Positions 19,211 through 30,957 of a DNA stretch of 64,000 bases are shown in pieces. This DNA is from Nilaparvata lugens. Its lineage: Eukaryota > Arthropoda > Insecta > Hemiptera > Delphacidae. Location of the stretch: positions 35,043,705-35,107,704 of the forward strand of contig NC_052518.1 of NCBI RefSeq assembly GCF_014356525.2. The letters run 5' to 3'. The position numbers were made by a program, and so were the translations under genes. The notes beneath the pieces were generated by a model. The model saw nothing but the letters and a program-made list of their open reading frames with translations, was not told the origin of the DNA and did no database searches. The first letter of the stretch is position 1. The number at the start of each line of letters is the position of its first letter.

Positions 19211-19877
19211 TTATTTTAACCTTATTTTACATAACTTAGCGGTTATTTGAAGAAACAATTATTTGAACATCATGAAGAAACACAATTAAACTTTTCAGGA
19301 CATGGCACTACTAGAAAATTTAAACTTTAATAAAAATAAAACCAGCTCCTACATTCACTAAAGATATAAACTTGTAAACCTGCCCAAAAGGGGCGAAACA
19401 TAATGACTACATCTTTACTCTCGTAATGCTCCTGGCAAAGTGTCCTCCAAAACGTAATCTGGTCTCCCGGCTGGGGAATCCCCCCACTACTGTATTTAGA
19501 AACAGGTCTCCTATTGGGCGAAGTGAATCAATTTGACCAATTGTCGCATGGCTTCTAGAGCCTTTGGACCAAATAGTAACTGCAAAATCGGTAGTTTGTT
19601 ATAATTTCAATGCTTGCTGTTTTCTAACTTATCGCACTCTATGTCATGACAGGAAGGCTAAGTTTTAGAGATAATTACATAATCTACATTCCTTGATGAC
19701 TTGGAGCCACAATTTTTAAATATCTATCATGGGAAACTCGAAGTCATGGCTGTTCATAATAGAGAGAGAGAAAATAATTTATTTCGCTAACTCACAATAA
19801 TGGCTCTAGTCTATCGCGTATTAAATTTACTATTATAACTTGGGAAAAGGCCTGAATTAAAAATAGTGCTTGGCACA
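19211..19877 (+). repeat. Direct repeat in the element core, copy 2
   Basis: Second copy of the 663-bp block at 17805-18467, same orientation. It directly follows the right arm of the internal inverted repeat and precedes the right terminal repeat. Confidence 0.9.
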
Positions 19878-19981
19878 GGTTCCTTTGTTTGATATACATA
19901 CTGGTCATTGTTTATCAGTATACTGAGGTCTGAGAGTTTGAGCTCAGCTATTTCTACATTTTGGACCCATCCCAAGTGCCA

Positions 19982-20320
19982 AGTGCCACTGACTGAACAG
20001 TGACTGAACAGTGACTGAACAGTGACTGAACAGTGACTGACCAGTAATTGAACAGTGACTGCACAGTGACTGAACAGTGACTGAACAGTGACTGATCAGT
20101 AATTGAACAGTGACTGAACAGTGACTGAACAGTGATTGATTAGTAATTGAACAGTGATGAACAGTGACTGATCAGTAATTGAAGAGTGACTGAACAGTGA
20201 CTGAACAGTGACTGAACAGTGACTGATCAGTGACTGAACAGTGACTGAACAGTGACTGAACAGTGACTGATCAGTAATTGAACTGACTGACTGATCAGTA
20301 ATTGAACTGAGTGACTGACC
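19982..20320 (+). repeat. 11-bp minisatellite (TGACTGAACAG)n
   Basis: About 25-30 units of an 11-bp repeat with TGATCAGTAAT-type variants at the inner edge of the right terminal repeat. The left terminal repeat has only about 7 units (13880-13960), so the array expanded or contracted on one side. Confidence 0.95.
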
Positions 20321-22300
20321 ACTGAGTCGATGACCCTGCCGTCCTGCCACAGACATGCTGAACACTGGTGAGCATGGTCCATGTGACAGGAGGAGCTAGG
20401 GTCATTGAGAATGCCCATGCTAAATGTCCTAACACAGAGGAGGCAAAGTGGGAGTCGCTGAAAATATCCATCTTCAATGCCACCCTGATCCAGAGCAGCA
20501 CGGCCATGCTGATCCAGAGCCTCCCATGGACATCCCAATCCAGCATGTCCACCATGGACACATTAATCTGGTGTGATAGAGATCTCCATGACCATGCAGA
20601 GTTACAGGTCCTGCATGACCATCCCAAGCCAGAGTCCCCTATATATGAAGGGCCACTGCCAAATTGAAGCCATCCTGGCCTCAGCCGGTGGGACGATTGC
20701 CAGCTGCAGTGGGTCGACTGTTGGTGGCGGGATGGCAGCCGTCGGTGGGGCGACCAGCAGCGGTGGGTTGTCTGGTGGCAGCAGTTGGATGACTGGTGGC
20801 GGTGGTTGGACAATTGGTGATGGTTGAATGATTTGCGGCGGATGGATGACTGGTGGTGGTGGGGTGACTGGCGGCGATTGGATGACTGGTGGTGGTGGTG
20901 GGGTGACTGGTGGCGGTGGTTGGATGACTGGCGGCGGTGGTGGGGTGACTGGTGGCAGTGGTTGGGTGACTGGTGGCGGCGGTTGGATGACTGGCGGCGG
21001 TGGGGTGACTGGTGGCTGCGGCGAGATGAGTAGCTGACTGACAAATGAGCCAACCCCTAGATTATTTGTGTGAGGCAGCTCATAATGGCTGAAGCAGGAC
21101 CCATCATCACTGTGATGACTCCATTAGATATTGCTCTCAGTCATCTTCAACAAAGCAATCATTGGTTAGGTTCTGAAATGGTATGATAGGTTAAGGAATG
21201 GTTAGGATAGGTTAGGTTGGGTTTGGTTAGGTTCAGTTAGAAAAGGTTAGGTTGGATTAGGTTTGGTTTGGTTAGGCTAGGTTCAGTAGGAATGGGAACT
21301 AATAAGGAGTTGTAGTAGCAGCAGTACTAGTTGGAGTAGTACTAGCGGGAGTTGTAGTGGTCACCGAAACAGCCCTCGTTGAAAGCACAGCAAGGCAATC
21401 TCTCACCTATATGAAGAGTCACTGCCAAATTGAAGCCATCCTGACCTCAGCCGGCGGGATGATTGCCAGCCTCAGCAGGACAACTGTTGGCAGCAGGATG
21501 GTCACCAACAGTTGGGCGACCGGTGGTGGTGGGGTGACCGGCAGTGGTGGCCGGATGACTGGCGGCAGTGAGGCCACCAGCGGCGGCCGGACGACCGGCG
21601 GCGGGGTGACTGGCAGTGGTGGGGCGACCAGTGGCGGCCGGATGACTGGCGGTGGGGTGACTGGCAGTGGTTGACCGGTGGCGGCTGGACAACCAGTGGC
21701 GGTGGAGCGACCGGCGGCAGCAGCGAGATGAGGAGCCGGCCCGGTAAATGAGTCATCTCCCAGACCAATTGCAGTCCCCACTGGATTGATGGAGCTCCAC
21801 AATATTGTCAACTCAACACATAATTGGATTATGAAGACAATGCTGGAAGATAGATATTTTTGTCATAACCTTTTCATGTCAATAAATAAACATTTGATTT
21901 GATTTACTGTTTTATCATTCACTTTTTTTTATTTTTTATTTATTTTTTCCAATTTTTTTTTCAGTTTTTTTTTTATTTTTTTTTTAATTTTTCTTTATTT
22001 TATTTTTTTTCAGGTTCGGTCAACTTTGGTGACCTTGAGGTTAGGTTTGGTTGACTTGAGTGACCTTGAGGTTAGGTTTGGACCAATTGCAGTCCCCACT
22101 GGATTGATGGAGCTGCACAATATTGTCAACTCAACCCATGATTGGATTATGAAGACAATGCTGGAAGATAGATATTTTTGTCATAACCTTTTCATGTCAA
22201 TAAATAAACATTCAATTTGGTTTACTGTTTTATCATTCACTTTTTTCCGATTTTATTTGTTTTTTTTTAATTTTTTTTTTTCGATTTTATGTGTTTTTTT
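19982..22300 (-). repeat. Right terminal inverted repeat of the PLA2 element
   Basis: Inverted copy of 11858-13961: same order of 11-bp array, unique 280-bp block (20340-20640), minisatellite B (20640-21040), GGTTAGG-rich tract (21160-21290), minisatellite A (21410-21750), and A/T-rich terminal units with AATATTGTCAACTCAAC. The outermost 22321-22380 carries two extra GACCTTGAGGTTAGGTTTGG words not at the left end. Minus- and plus-strand frames through A and B are repeat-derived. Confidence 0.85.
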
Positions 22301-22384
22301 TATTTTTTTTTTTTTTTTTTTAGGTTAGGTCTGATCAACTTGGGTGACCTTGAGGTTAGGTTTGGTCAACTTGGGTGACCTTTT

Positions 22385-22970
22385 TTTCAATTATTGAAAA
22401 AAAAATTTTTTTTGCCCTTTTGTTACTACTCACTCACTTCCATCACCAACAGACAACGAAATAATTATTATCAGCTGTTTTTCCAAGGATGATAATGGAA
22501 ATAATTCTGTCTCTCTCCCACACAGGCACACACATCTTCTGTTATCGAGAGACGATGAAATTATCATATGCTTTCCAAGGATGAATTATCCTTTTAATGT
22601 CCTTCAGAAAGTTTTCCAAGGGATGAGACCAAGTTCAATCCAATCTTTATATTATAAACCTTCTCTGTTCTGAATTTCATGAGAATCTTTAGAGCAGCTT
22701 TCAAGATCCGGTGAAATACAAACATAAAAAGATCTAAACATCTAAACATAAAAACAGAAGTTGCTCGTTTAATAGTAGGCTATAGGATAACACAGACTTT
22801 TTTTAAAACTTAGAGAAGCCCATATAATGCACCACAGCCTAATCTATAGCTCAAATAGGCCTATCGGTACTATATAACCAATTTATACCCAATTTTCAAT
22901 AATCCTTCAGAAAGAAGTTATTTTCCATACAACTTAAACAAGCTTAGTGTTGTTGTCCAAAGAAAGTTAT
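22385..22970. other. AT-rich flank, no gene seen
   Basis: Right flank of the long-TIR element. No domain or repeat recognised. Confidence 0.5.
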
Positions 22971-22972
22971 TT

Positions 22973-23684
22973 CCAACATTATTTTGTTGAGAGCTTGGTT
23001 TTGAACTTATCAAGTGTTAAAAGTTCAAAGATGAAACATAGGTCCTAATAAATAACTTGATTGGTGTTATAAATGATGAAAAAACGAATATTGTTCAAAT
23101 ACCAAAAGTATTATATTGCCTGAGTTCTGAGTAGGCCTACAAGTTAAAAAAGCGCAAATTTGTATAGAACAGTTCACACCGAGCTTACTCCAGTATTTCC
23201 TAATACCAGAATATTCTACTTTATGGATATATGAAAATAATTGAAAATTGAAAAACTTCTGTTGAAAATAACATCAACAAACGTGATAATATAATACAAT
23301 GATTTTAAATACAGAGTAAACTATACAAAAATAAATAAAGAAGCATAGATATGCCTACACAATTGAACCACAAATTTATATTATTTAGTGTACACACTAC
23401 TCTGTTTCAGTTCTATTCACTGGGAGAATCCAAACATTTCCAACTACCAAAAAATTTAGTGTTCACATTGAATTTACAAAAGTAATAGTACAATAGAACA
23501 GTATGACATTGACATTTAACTTGTACTCAGAGCTCAGGCAATATAATACTTTTGGTATTTGAACGATATTCGTTTTTTCATCATTTATAACACCAATCAA
23601 GTTATTTATTAGGACCTATGTTTCATCTTTGAACTTTTAACACTTGATAAGTTCAAAACCAAGCTCTCAACAAAATAATGTTGG
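22973..23684. mobile_element. 712-bp foldback element with ~160-bp arms
   Basis: Left arm 22973-23134 and right arm 23526-23684 are near-perfect reverse complements (for example TTGAACTTATCAAGTGTTAA and TTAACACTTGATAAGTTCAA). The ~390-bp loop is AT-rich and non-coding. A MITE or foldback insertion. Confidence 0.85.
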
Positions 23685-24309
23685 GATATTTCACGCACGC
23701 ACGGTGCTTGGTGCTTGTGCACGAGCCCAAGTATAAACATTGGCTTGTTCAACCAATTAACGTTTATAAACGGATACTTATAATGAGAAACAAAAAATTG
23801 CATTGGCTAGCGAGTTAAAACTCACGTATGCTAATATAAATAAAAAAATGAAAATTTCACTGTAAAACACAATGAAAAATCGATATTTTGTAAAAAACCA
23901 AAAAACATGAATATTTTGTAATTAAGAGTAGACCACTTGAAAGAGCATATTTTGAAGATAATTGTCCTAAAGTTTCATTGTTGTGGTGTTTATTGTTTGC
24001 ATTTGCAGGAAGTACGAAAAATGCTCAAAATGTACACTTCAAGGTCACACATAGGCCACAATGAATTTTTTTTTGATTTTTTTTCAATAGCATATTCGGT
24101 TTTGACTCAATGAACTTTAAAGCTTCCACCAAAAAAAACTTGAATTTTTTTTTGTTCAAACAGCCTTAACAAGAGAGAACAAATTAGTAAATTTATGGAT
24201 TATTATCTGTGGAAAGTCACTCCTGGAGTCTTCTTTGAACTTCTGTTTGTACATCAAGTGCACAAAAGGTTACCGTTTTCATCAAAACTTTTATTTTATT
24301 AATTAAAAA

Positions 24310-24344
24310 TCAGTATTGATCGAGCAGTCGTAGCAAGTAGACGT
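24310..24344 (+). promoter_or_regulatory. Internal LINE promoter: initiator plus DPE
   Basis: TCAGTA at 24310-24315 gives a start site at A24312. AGACGT at 24339-24344 falls at +28 to +33 and fits the downstream promoter element consensus RGWYVT exactly. This Inr+DPE arrangement is the known TATA-less promoter type of jockey-class LINEs, and it sits at the first base of the element. Confidence 0.7.
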
Positions 24345-24586
24345 AGTTTCTGTTTTAGTGAGAATAGTTGAAATAGTGTATGCAATAGTTAAAGTGCTGA
24401 GTTCAGTGTTTTAATTGTTGTGCGCGAGTTCAGTGCCCTGCGCCGAAAAATCAGTTCAGTGCTGAATTATCATCTAGTCCAGCTAAGGAATGTAAAGAAT
24501 GTGAGGAATGTCGACTCCCAAAAGATTGCCAACTTTCCTTGTGCCAGAGTCAACTTACACCGGCTAAGAGCGTTGATTCAGCGTCA

Positions 24587-25810
24587 ATGACTGTCAACGT
24601 CAACGTCAACAGTTCCCCAAAATCGTTTCTAAAAACGAACCAACTGAAAACCGCAACAGAGCAGTTTTTGTACAATGCATGGAAAGAAGTCACTTGTCAA
24701 CAGAGTGAAGAGAGAGAAAGAATGAATAAGCTGGAAAAGGAGTTGGAGAGTGCACGGTTGGAGATCAATCAGCTGAGAGAGATGTTTTCTTCAGCATCTT
24801 CAACAACACAGAAGATTCAATCATCAGCTTCAAATACAATGCAACCAGCATCGTTTATAAGTAGCAATAAAAGTTATTCACCACCGAATTGGGAGGAAGA
24901 AGAAAAAATGGTGGCATCAGAGACTGTATGGATTCTCCCTAAACAAAAGAAGAGAAAAATCCGTGACTTACTAGAAAAAATAAGGCCTGCCACTGAGTCT
25001 ACAAGTATGAAACCGACAGAAAAGAAAAACAAGCCTCCACCAGTCATATTAAGCAATGTTCAAGAGTATTCGAAGATTAAAGAGGCATTGAAATCGAAAA
25101 ATCTCAATTTCAGTGCCAACATGATGAACAACAACCAGCTAAAATTGAATGTTGAAACTGAACAAGAATACAGAGATTTAACTAAGATGTTAAATGAAGC
25201 TAAATATGAATGGCACACGTACGAAAACAAACAAACTCGTCCAATTCATGTCATGGCTAAAGAGCTTCATCCATCATGCGATCCAGAGGATATAAAGAAC
25301 GATCTTCTAAGCAGAGGCTTTCAAAGAATCAGTGCTGTCAACAAAATGAAAAAAGTGAAGAAGGATGGAAAAGAACACATTATCAGAATCCCAATGTTCA
25401 TGTTAACATTCAAGAATACTGAAGATACAAAAAAAATATATGAAATTAAACATATTTGCTATATGAAAGTGAAAATTGAATCAATTGGAAGCAATAAAAT
25501 GATTCTGCAGTGTAAACGTTGTCAGCGGTTTGGTCATACTCAGGCATACTGTCAACATGAACCTGTGTGTGTGAAGTGTGCTGGAAAACACTGGACCATT
25601 TCATGTACCAAGGCTAAAGAAACCCCTGCCAAATGTTTCAATTGTGCTAAGGCTCACCCAGCTAACTACAGAGACTGTCTTATCGCTAAAGAACTTCAGA
25701 GAAGAAGAACTGAAAAAGACAACATAGTTAGAAGAAGTAGCGGAGTACAACCCAACAGAGGAAATTCAGTTCTAGAGAGTACACTGGAGAAATATCCTAT
25801 TCTCAAGTAA
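24587..25810 (+). CDS. LINE E ORF1, gag-like nucleic-acid-binding protein
   Basis: Reading frame open from about 24483; first in-frame ATG at 24587. It has a Ser-rich N-terminus, a coiled-coil around residues 40-80 (MNKLEKELESARLEINQL), a middle region typical of the PRE_C2HC/jockey gag domain, and three zinc knuckles near the C-terminus: CKRCQRFGHTQAYC, CVKCAGKHWTISC and CFNCAKAHPANYRDC. It binds LINE RNA in an RNP. The frame ends at 25810, but another frame continues the protein-like sequence through a Gln run to a TGA at 25987-25989 that overlaps the ORF2 ATG (ATGA). So ORF1 probably suffered a frameshift near 25770-25800. Confidence 0.8.
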   Translation: MTVNVNVNSSPKSFLKTNQLKTATEQFLYNAWKEVTCQQSEERERMNKLEKELESARLEINQLREMFSSASSTTQKIQSSASNTMQPASFISSNKSYSPPNWEEEEKMVASETVWILPKQKKRKIRDLLEKIRPATESTSMKPTEKKNKPPPVILSNVQEYSKIKEALKSKNLNFSANMMNNNQLKLNVETEQEYRDLTKMLNEAKYEWHTYENKQTRPIHVMAKELHPSCDPEDIKNDLLSRGFQRISAVNKMKKVKKDGKEHIIRIPMFMLTFKNTEDTKKIYEIKHICYMKVKIESIGSNKMILQCKRCQRFGHTQAYCQHEPVCVKCAGKHWTISCTKAKETPAKCFNCAKAHPANYRDCLIAKELQRRRTEKDNIVRRSSGVQPNRGNSVLESTLEKYPILK

Positions 25811-25985
25811 CAAAACCCACTCCAAGCCTACAACAGGAGAGTCAACCAAAGCAGCAACAACAGCAACAACAACCAGTTGATGTTAATAAGGTTTTGCAGG
25901 AAATTTTAAACAGTTTAAACATTCTTTCTGGACGACTTGACAGCTTGGAAGGGAAGAGTAAGAGTATCGAGAAGAAAACTAAAAA

Positions 25986-26486
25986 ATGAATATTACAAGC
26001 CAACAAGATATTAGGATTGCCACCTGGAATGCCAATGGAATAAATAATATCAATGATAATAGAAAACAAGAAATAGAAATATTTCTAAAGACCCGAAATA
26101 TAGATGTGTGCCTTATCTCTGGAACACATTCAACTGAGCAGACTCACTTCAAAATCAATGGATATAATGTTTACGAAACTATTCATCCTCAAAATCAAGC
26201 AAGAGGTGGAAGTGCTGTAATAGTGAAGGAGAGTATTAAACACTATGAAGACTCCAGTATTCAAAGTAATGAAATACAGCTAACTGTAGTTGGAATGGAG
26301 TCTATCAACCAGAAAATACTTGTTGGAGCTGCATATTTCCCACCACGTTACAATTTAAAGAAAAATGACCAATATCACAATCCCCTCCAATCAGAAAACC
26401 AGATGGTACTTGGGCAAGAAATAACAGAGAAAAGGCGGATATATTTGCTAATCATCTGGAAGAATTCAAACGAAGAAATCATCTAG
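25986..26486 (+). pseudogene. LINE E ORF2, endonuclease fragment
   Basis: Begins with an ATG overlapping the ORF1 stop. Residues 8-15 (IRIATWNANG) are the N-terminal motif of AP-type endonucleases. The sequence follows the family as far as AAYFPPRYNLKKNDQY, then jumps directly (near 26380) to the linker region that normally precedes reverse transcriptase. Most of the endonuclease, including the SDH motif, is therefore deleted. The linker continues in another frame, and a small direct duplication (gaaatcatcta twice near 26478) adds a stop. Non-functional. Confidence 0.75.
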
Positions 26487-26516
26487 AAATCATCTAGTGA
26501 AATCTTTCAGCCAAAC

Positions 26517-26981
26517 AACATTCAATCTGAAATTGATCCTGAAGAAGATATAATAGATGATTTAGATACAGAGATTGATCTAGTTTCTATGAATGAGGTT
26601 CAAGAAGAAATAAAAAATAATCTGAATACAAAAAAAGCACCTGCGTTTGATCTGATTACAGGTGAAATCTTGAAGAAACTTCCAAGGAAAGGTATCATCA
26701 TGCTAACATATTTATTCAATGCATCACTCCGATTACAGCATTTTCCTTCAATTTGGAAGGTGGCAGAAATCATTATGCTGCAAAAGCCTGGAAAATGTCC
26801 TCAAGAAGCAAAATCGTACCGCCCAATATCTCTTCTACCTGTAATTTCAAAGCTTTTTGAGAAATTGCTAATGAAGAGATTGGCTCCCATCATAAGTAGC
26901 ATGAATCTGATACCAGCCCATCAATTTGGTTTCAGGCAGAAGCACTCAACCCTGGACCAAGTACATAGAATCAAAATGTAA
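26517..26981 (+). pseudogene. LINE E ORF2, N-terminal reverse transcriptase fragment
   Basis: Encodes the thumb-side/early RT motifs: KKAPAFDLITGEILKKLP, SYRPISLLPVISKLFEKLL, HQFGFRQKHST. The frame closes at 26981, and the next RT motif continues in a different frame from about 26975. Together with the following frame it makes one RT broken by a frameshift. Confidence 0.8.
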
Positions 26982-27948
26982 TAGAGAATTCATTAGAGAA
27001 AAAATGTTCCTTGATGTGGCACAGGCATTTGACAAAGTGTGGCATGAAGGACTGATCAATAAACTTCATAAAATTCTTCCCACTCCACTTGTAAAACTTT
27101 TAAAATCATACATCACTAACAGATTGTTCAGAGTAAAGCAAGGTGATAACGTCTCTGAATTAAAGGAAATAAGGGCTGGAGTTCCACAAGGTAGTGTTCT
27201 TGGACCAGTTATTTATGTGCTGTACACAAGCGATCTTCCTGAATTGGATGCAGTGACAATTGCTACTTTTGCTGATGATACTGCAATACTGGCAGAAGGG
27301 GAAACAGTACAAGAAGCAGCCACAAAACTACAGAATGCTAGCAACAAATTCAGTGACTGGACAAAGAAATGGAGAATCCGATTGAATGAGATGAAGTCCA
27401 TTCATATCAACTTCACAAACAAAAATATCAATGATCTGATTCATATAAATCTAAATGAGAATGTAGTACCACACAGCAACACAGCAAAATACCTTGGAAT
27501 GACTCTTGATGCCAAGTTGAAATGGGAAGAGCATATCAAGATGAAAAGGAGTGAGCTGGGACTCAAATACAGTAAAATCTATTGGCTGTTGGGCAGACAA
27601 TCACAACTCTCATTGGACAACAAAATATTGATTTATAAACAAATTCTAAAACCTGTCTGGACGTATGGAATTCAGCTTTGGGGCTGCTCTAGAACATCTA
27701 ACATCAATCAGATTCAAACATTCCAAAACAAAGTACTGCGGAACATGGTGAATGCGCCCTTGTACATAAGGAACAGCGATTTGCACCGAGATCTACACAT
27801 CCCCTATGTGACCAGTGAAATAAGACGATTGGCAGCCCATCATGAGTCACGTCTTCATCAACACGACAACACCGAAGTCATCCAACTCCTAGACAGCACT
27901 GAACTCACAAGGAGGTTGAAGAGAACAAAGCCCTTCGAGTTGGTATAG
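26975..27948 (+). pseudogene. LINE E ORF2, central and C-terminal reverse transcriptase
   Basis: Continues the RT with FLDVAQAFDKVWHEGL, GVPQGSVLGP and the catalytic FADD box (ATFADDTAIL), then the C-terminal domain (KYLGMTLDAKLKWEEHI, PVWTYGIQLWGC) to the stop at 27948. The catalytic motifs are intact, but the frame is separated from the upstream part by a frameshift. The 3' UTR runs to the A-run at about 28136-28145. Confidence 0.85.
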
Positions 27949-28239
27949 TGCTAGTAAAGAGAAAAAAAGTATAAATTTAATAAATGTGTAGCGAAAGAAT
28001 TTAAAGTAGAAGAATTATAGATTAGAACTGTAGGCTTGACTGGAAGACTTTAGCAATAAAAATTAATATTTTAGGATAAGAAATAAGAGAACAAAATTAT
28101 TGGTTAGTCCTAGTGACTAGTTTTAATGGAAGTAATAAAAAAAAAATTAAAAATCAATTAAATGAACACATTAGCACAGATTTCAATGCTATGACTGCAG
28201 TGCAATGTTTTGGTCAAACCAAGATGGCCGAAAAAATGC

Positions 28240-28570
28240 GCAAGCAAGAATGCGCGGAGACAGCCAAACTTTGTTTTGCCTACTTCACAAACGGGGCCGC
28301 GGAATTGGAAATATCTGGAACTCAAAATATCAATGTTTATCAATATCAAATATCAGTATCTTATGCTATAAGGCCCTTATCCTATAAATGTCCTATGCTT
28401 GAAAACTGTTGCTGGGTGGAACGCCGAATATTTGTCAGACAATGGAATTGGAAATATCCGGAACTCAAAATATGTTGCTAGGCGGAATTGGGAGTATCTG
28501 GAACTCAAATTATTTGTTTGTCAGATGGCGGAATTGGAAATATCTGGAACTCAAAATATCAGTGCCAAAG
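28240..28570 (+). repeat. Degenerate repeat around GGAATTGGAAATATCTGGAA
   Basis: The phrase GGAATTGGAAATATCTGGAA plus CTCAAAATAT recurs four times (about 28302, 28443, 28483, 28530) with irregular spacing. Short open frames here derive from the repeat. Confidence 0.65.
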
Positions 28571-29847
28571 TGGGAGTACTGGTAATGTGTTTGTTATTGA
28601 GAAATGGTTCAAGTCTGACTTATTTTCTAGAATGATATGGACTAATTAGCCCATTCAGGGTAATTTATAGCTCATTATATATTAATTTTGGACGTGAATA
28701 TTGGACTTGAACTTTAAACAGTAGAAACAACTTGGCTGATCTTTTTGGACTTTTTTTTATTATCAAAATTTGGGAATAGAATACTTTTGGACCTGGTCTG
28801 TCGTTCTTTTTCAATTATATTCATATGATTTGCGATTGCACCAAAAAATAAATGGAAGTAATATGATATTTTCCAGATAATATAATATTTTCTAATGGAA
28901 TATAATACATAGATATTTATTATTTTTTTAGGAAATTTAATATGTTATCAATATAATAGCATTACGTTTATAGGTTATGTTATGAATAATAATAATAATG
29001 TAAGTGCAACGTACATTTGCATTTTGCAACAGAAACAGCTTCCAGTGCCTACTAAAGATCTACATGGCCAGAACATAGAGCTGATCAGCTGTTCAAAAGC
29101 GTACACTTCAACCCGTGTTTACATTGAAATCCCTATGTCGAGTGGAATTTTTCATTAATAAACACTAATAATTCAACTGATAACTACTTTTTCGAAAAAA
29201 GGGTTCTTATTTTATTCCACCAATACAATTTTTGTCCTTCATCATGAATTTCAAGGGTAGTAATCATTGAGTTCTCTTAATATTCTTAGTTATTGGTTAA
29301 CCAATTTGTAGGTTAGCCTTGTTTTAAATTAGCTTTTTCAAATTGAAACACGTATTTCAATTATTGTCAAAAAATATAGTGTAAAGTTGAGTTGCTTGAG
29401 CTTTGAATTAGGTCTACCTATTGTTTTTTTTTTCAATTTTGATTACAGTATTGCTCAATTTCTACGAGAGGAATTACAATCACGGCTTTTGTAGTATGCT
29501 AATATTTGTAGCTTTATTAGATTTAAGGAATTTTTAGATAAAACATAATTTTTTTGAAAAGGTAAATAGGTAGGCTATCACTCATTTTATTATATAAGTC
29601 ACTATTGGAATAAGAATTCTTCTCAAATCATAACAAGAATTGCTTGAAATAGAAAACTTTTGCAGTGTTGGTTATCTTTAGTATTAAAACAGAACATACA
29701 GTACGGTATTTCTAACAATATTATTATAAACGAAAATAATATGATCAATGATTATACTGCTAGCTTACTCAGTAAAGGATTTTAATATTCAGCCTGATCC
29801 AGTAACTTACATATCATTTTTATCTAATCTGTTTCTACTCTTAACAG

Positions 29848-29928
29848 AGTTTGACACAATTTGAAATTTGACGATTCCCCGATCCAAGACCATGAGGAAT
29901 ACATCTTACTCATCGGAAGTAAGTACCG
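29848..29928 (+). other. Possible exon
   Basis: A strong pyrimidine tract and CAG (ending 29847) precede, and GTAAGT (29929-29934) follows, an 81-nt segment with an ATG in good context at 29892 (MRNTSYSSEVST). Splice-site likeness only; no homology recognised. It lies inside the foldback element. Confidence 0.2.
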
Positions 29929-30957
29929 GTAAGTAGTGTTCTTTATGGGTTATGGCTGATCGATACAGAGTAAATAATAATTTGTTGTAGAGTGAGATAT
30001 CAGAGTTCTTGTATTTATATCATATGTAAGACCATGTCATAACATGAAAAATCTATGTATATTCTTCAATAGTGCTAATGAACCAAAGATTTATTCTTGG
30101 TCACAAAAGTAATAATATGAATAATATTCTGAAACATGAGAATAAGGGTATGATCACATTGAATGGGTATGTGCAAATTTTCGTCGAATCATGCATGACC
30201 CGGAAAACAAAATTTGAAAAATGCTATTGAAAGATGTTGTTCACACTGAACGCAACCAAGTGCATGCTTACAGTGTGAGTGTTCCTCTTGCTCTTTTCAG
30301 ATATTGTACGTTTCTCATCTGCAAGCTTGGTTATGCATAATTAAGCGCGCTCTTGCACAAATTATATTAATATTTATGATGGTCTCTTCCAACATGCAAA
30401 GGCTAGAGTCCCCCAGCTGAGTTAAGATTATCTGCTAAATGGCAGGGGTATCATTATAGCGCAATTAATAATCCAATTCAGTGTTGCTATAAATTTGTCA
30501 TTTCATTCCTTGAACTGTTATTTCATATTATGCTAAAAAATTGTATAAAATTTGAACATTTTCTGCTCATTAGGTTTTGAAAATGCTGATAAAACACAGA
30601 TAAACACGGGAAACGCCAATATCTAGCACACCTTCTAGGCCATGCAATAGCTTACATAACTAATACTAACATACCTGAAATTTTGTACCAAACGTAAGAA
30701 TTCTCTAAAAGCTAAGAAAATGCTGGTAAGAGCAAAAAAATCGCCTATTCTGGGCGATATAGAAGTCAATAAGGATTAGCTATTTTGAATTTCTAGACCC
30801 TATAACTGAACTTGTATTCAACATTTTTCTGTCAATTCTTGAAAAAGCGCATACTGTATTGGCCATCTTTGAATTTTTTTTCAATTACGGTCTCAGTCAC
30901 TACACCTCCGTCTTTACAGAGGTAGTGTCTTAGTGCGCCTCTAGAAGGTTGAACATT

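Larger units (their letters stand above)
11858..22300. mobile_element. ~10.5-kb element with 2.1-2.4-kb terminal inverted repeats (adintovirus/Polinton-related?)
   Basis: The left segment 11858-13961 and the right segment 19982-22300 are inverted copies of each other, including the same satellite-like terminal units, proline/glycine-type minisatellites and a 280-bp unique block. The 6-kb core holds a broken minus-strand gene for a DUF8207/PLA2-like protein, plus duplicated non-coding blocks. Parvovirus-type PLA2 with a DUF8207-like domain is known in arthropod genomes in connection with Polinton/adintovirus-type elements, hence the tentative class. No polymerase B, integrase, ATPase, hexon or penton gene is visible, so this copy is non-autonomous or internally deleted. 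Target duplications cannot be defined because both ends are A/T homopolymer-rich. Confidence 0.6.
24311..28145 (+). mobile_element. Jockey-like LINE E, 5' end intact, with 10-bp target duplication
   Basis: AATTAAAAAT stands at 24301-24310 and again at 28146-28155, on either side of a unit that begins with an initiator and ends with an A-run. This defines a 5'-complete insertion of about 3.8 kb. It has a gag-like ORF1 and an ORF2 with endonuclease and reverse transcriptase parts, but ORF2 has lost most of the endonuclease and carries frame lesions. The 6.63-7.33 kb fragment is a relative. Confidence 0.8.

Noticed and set aside
19982..20320. CRISPR-like array
   Set aside because: The 11-bp units are contiguous without unique spacers and the DNA is eukaryotic.
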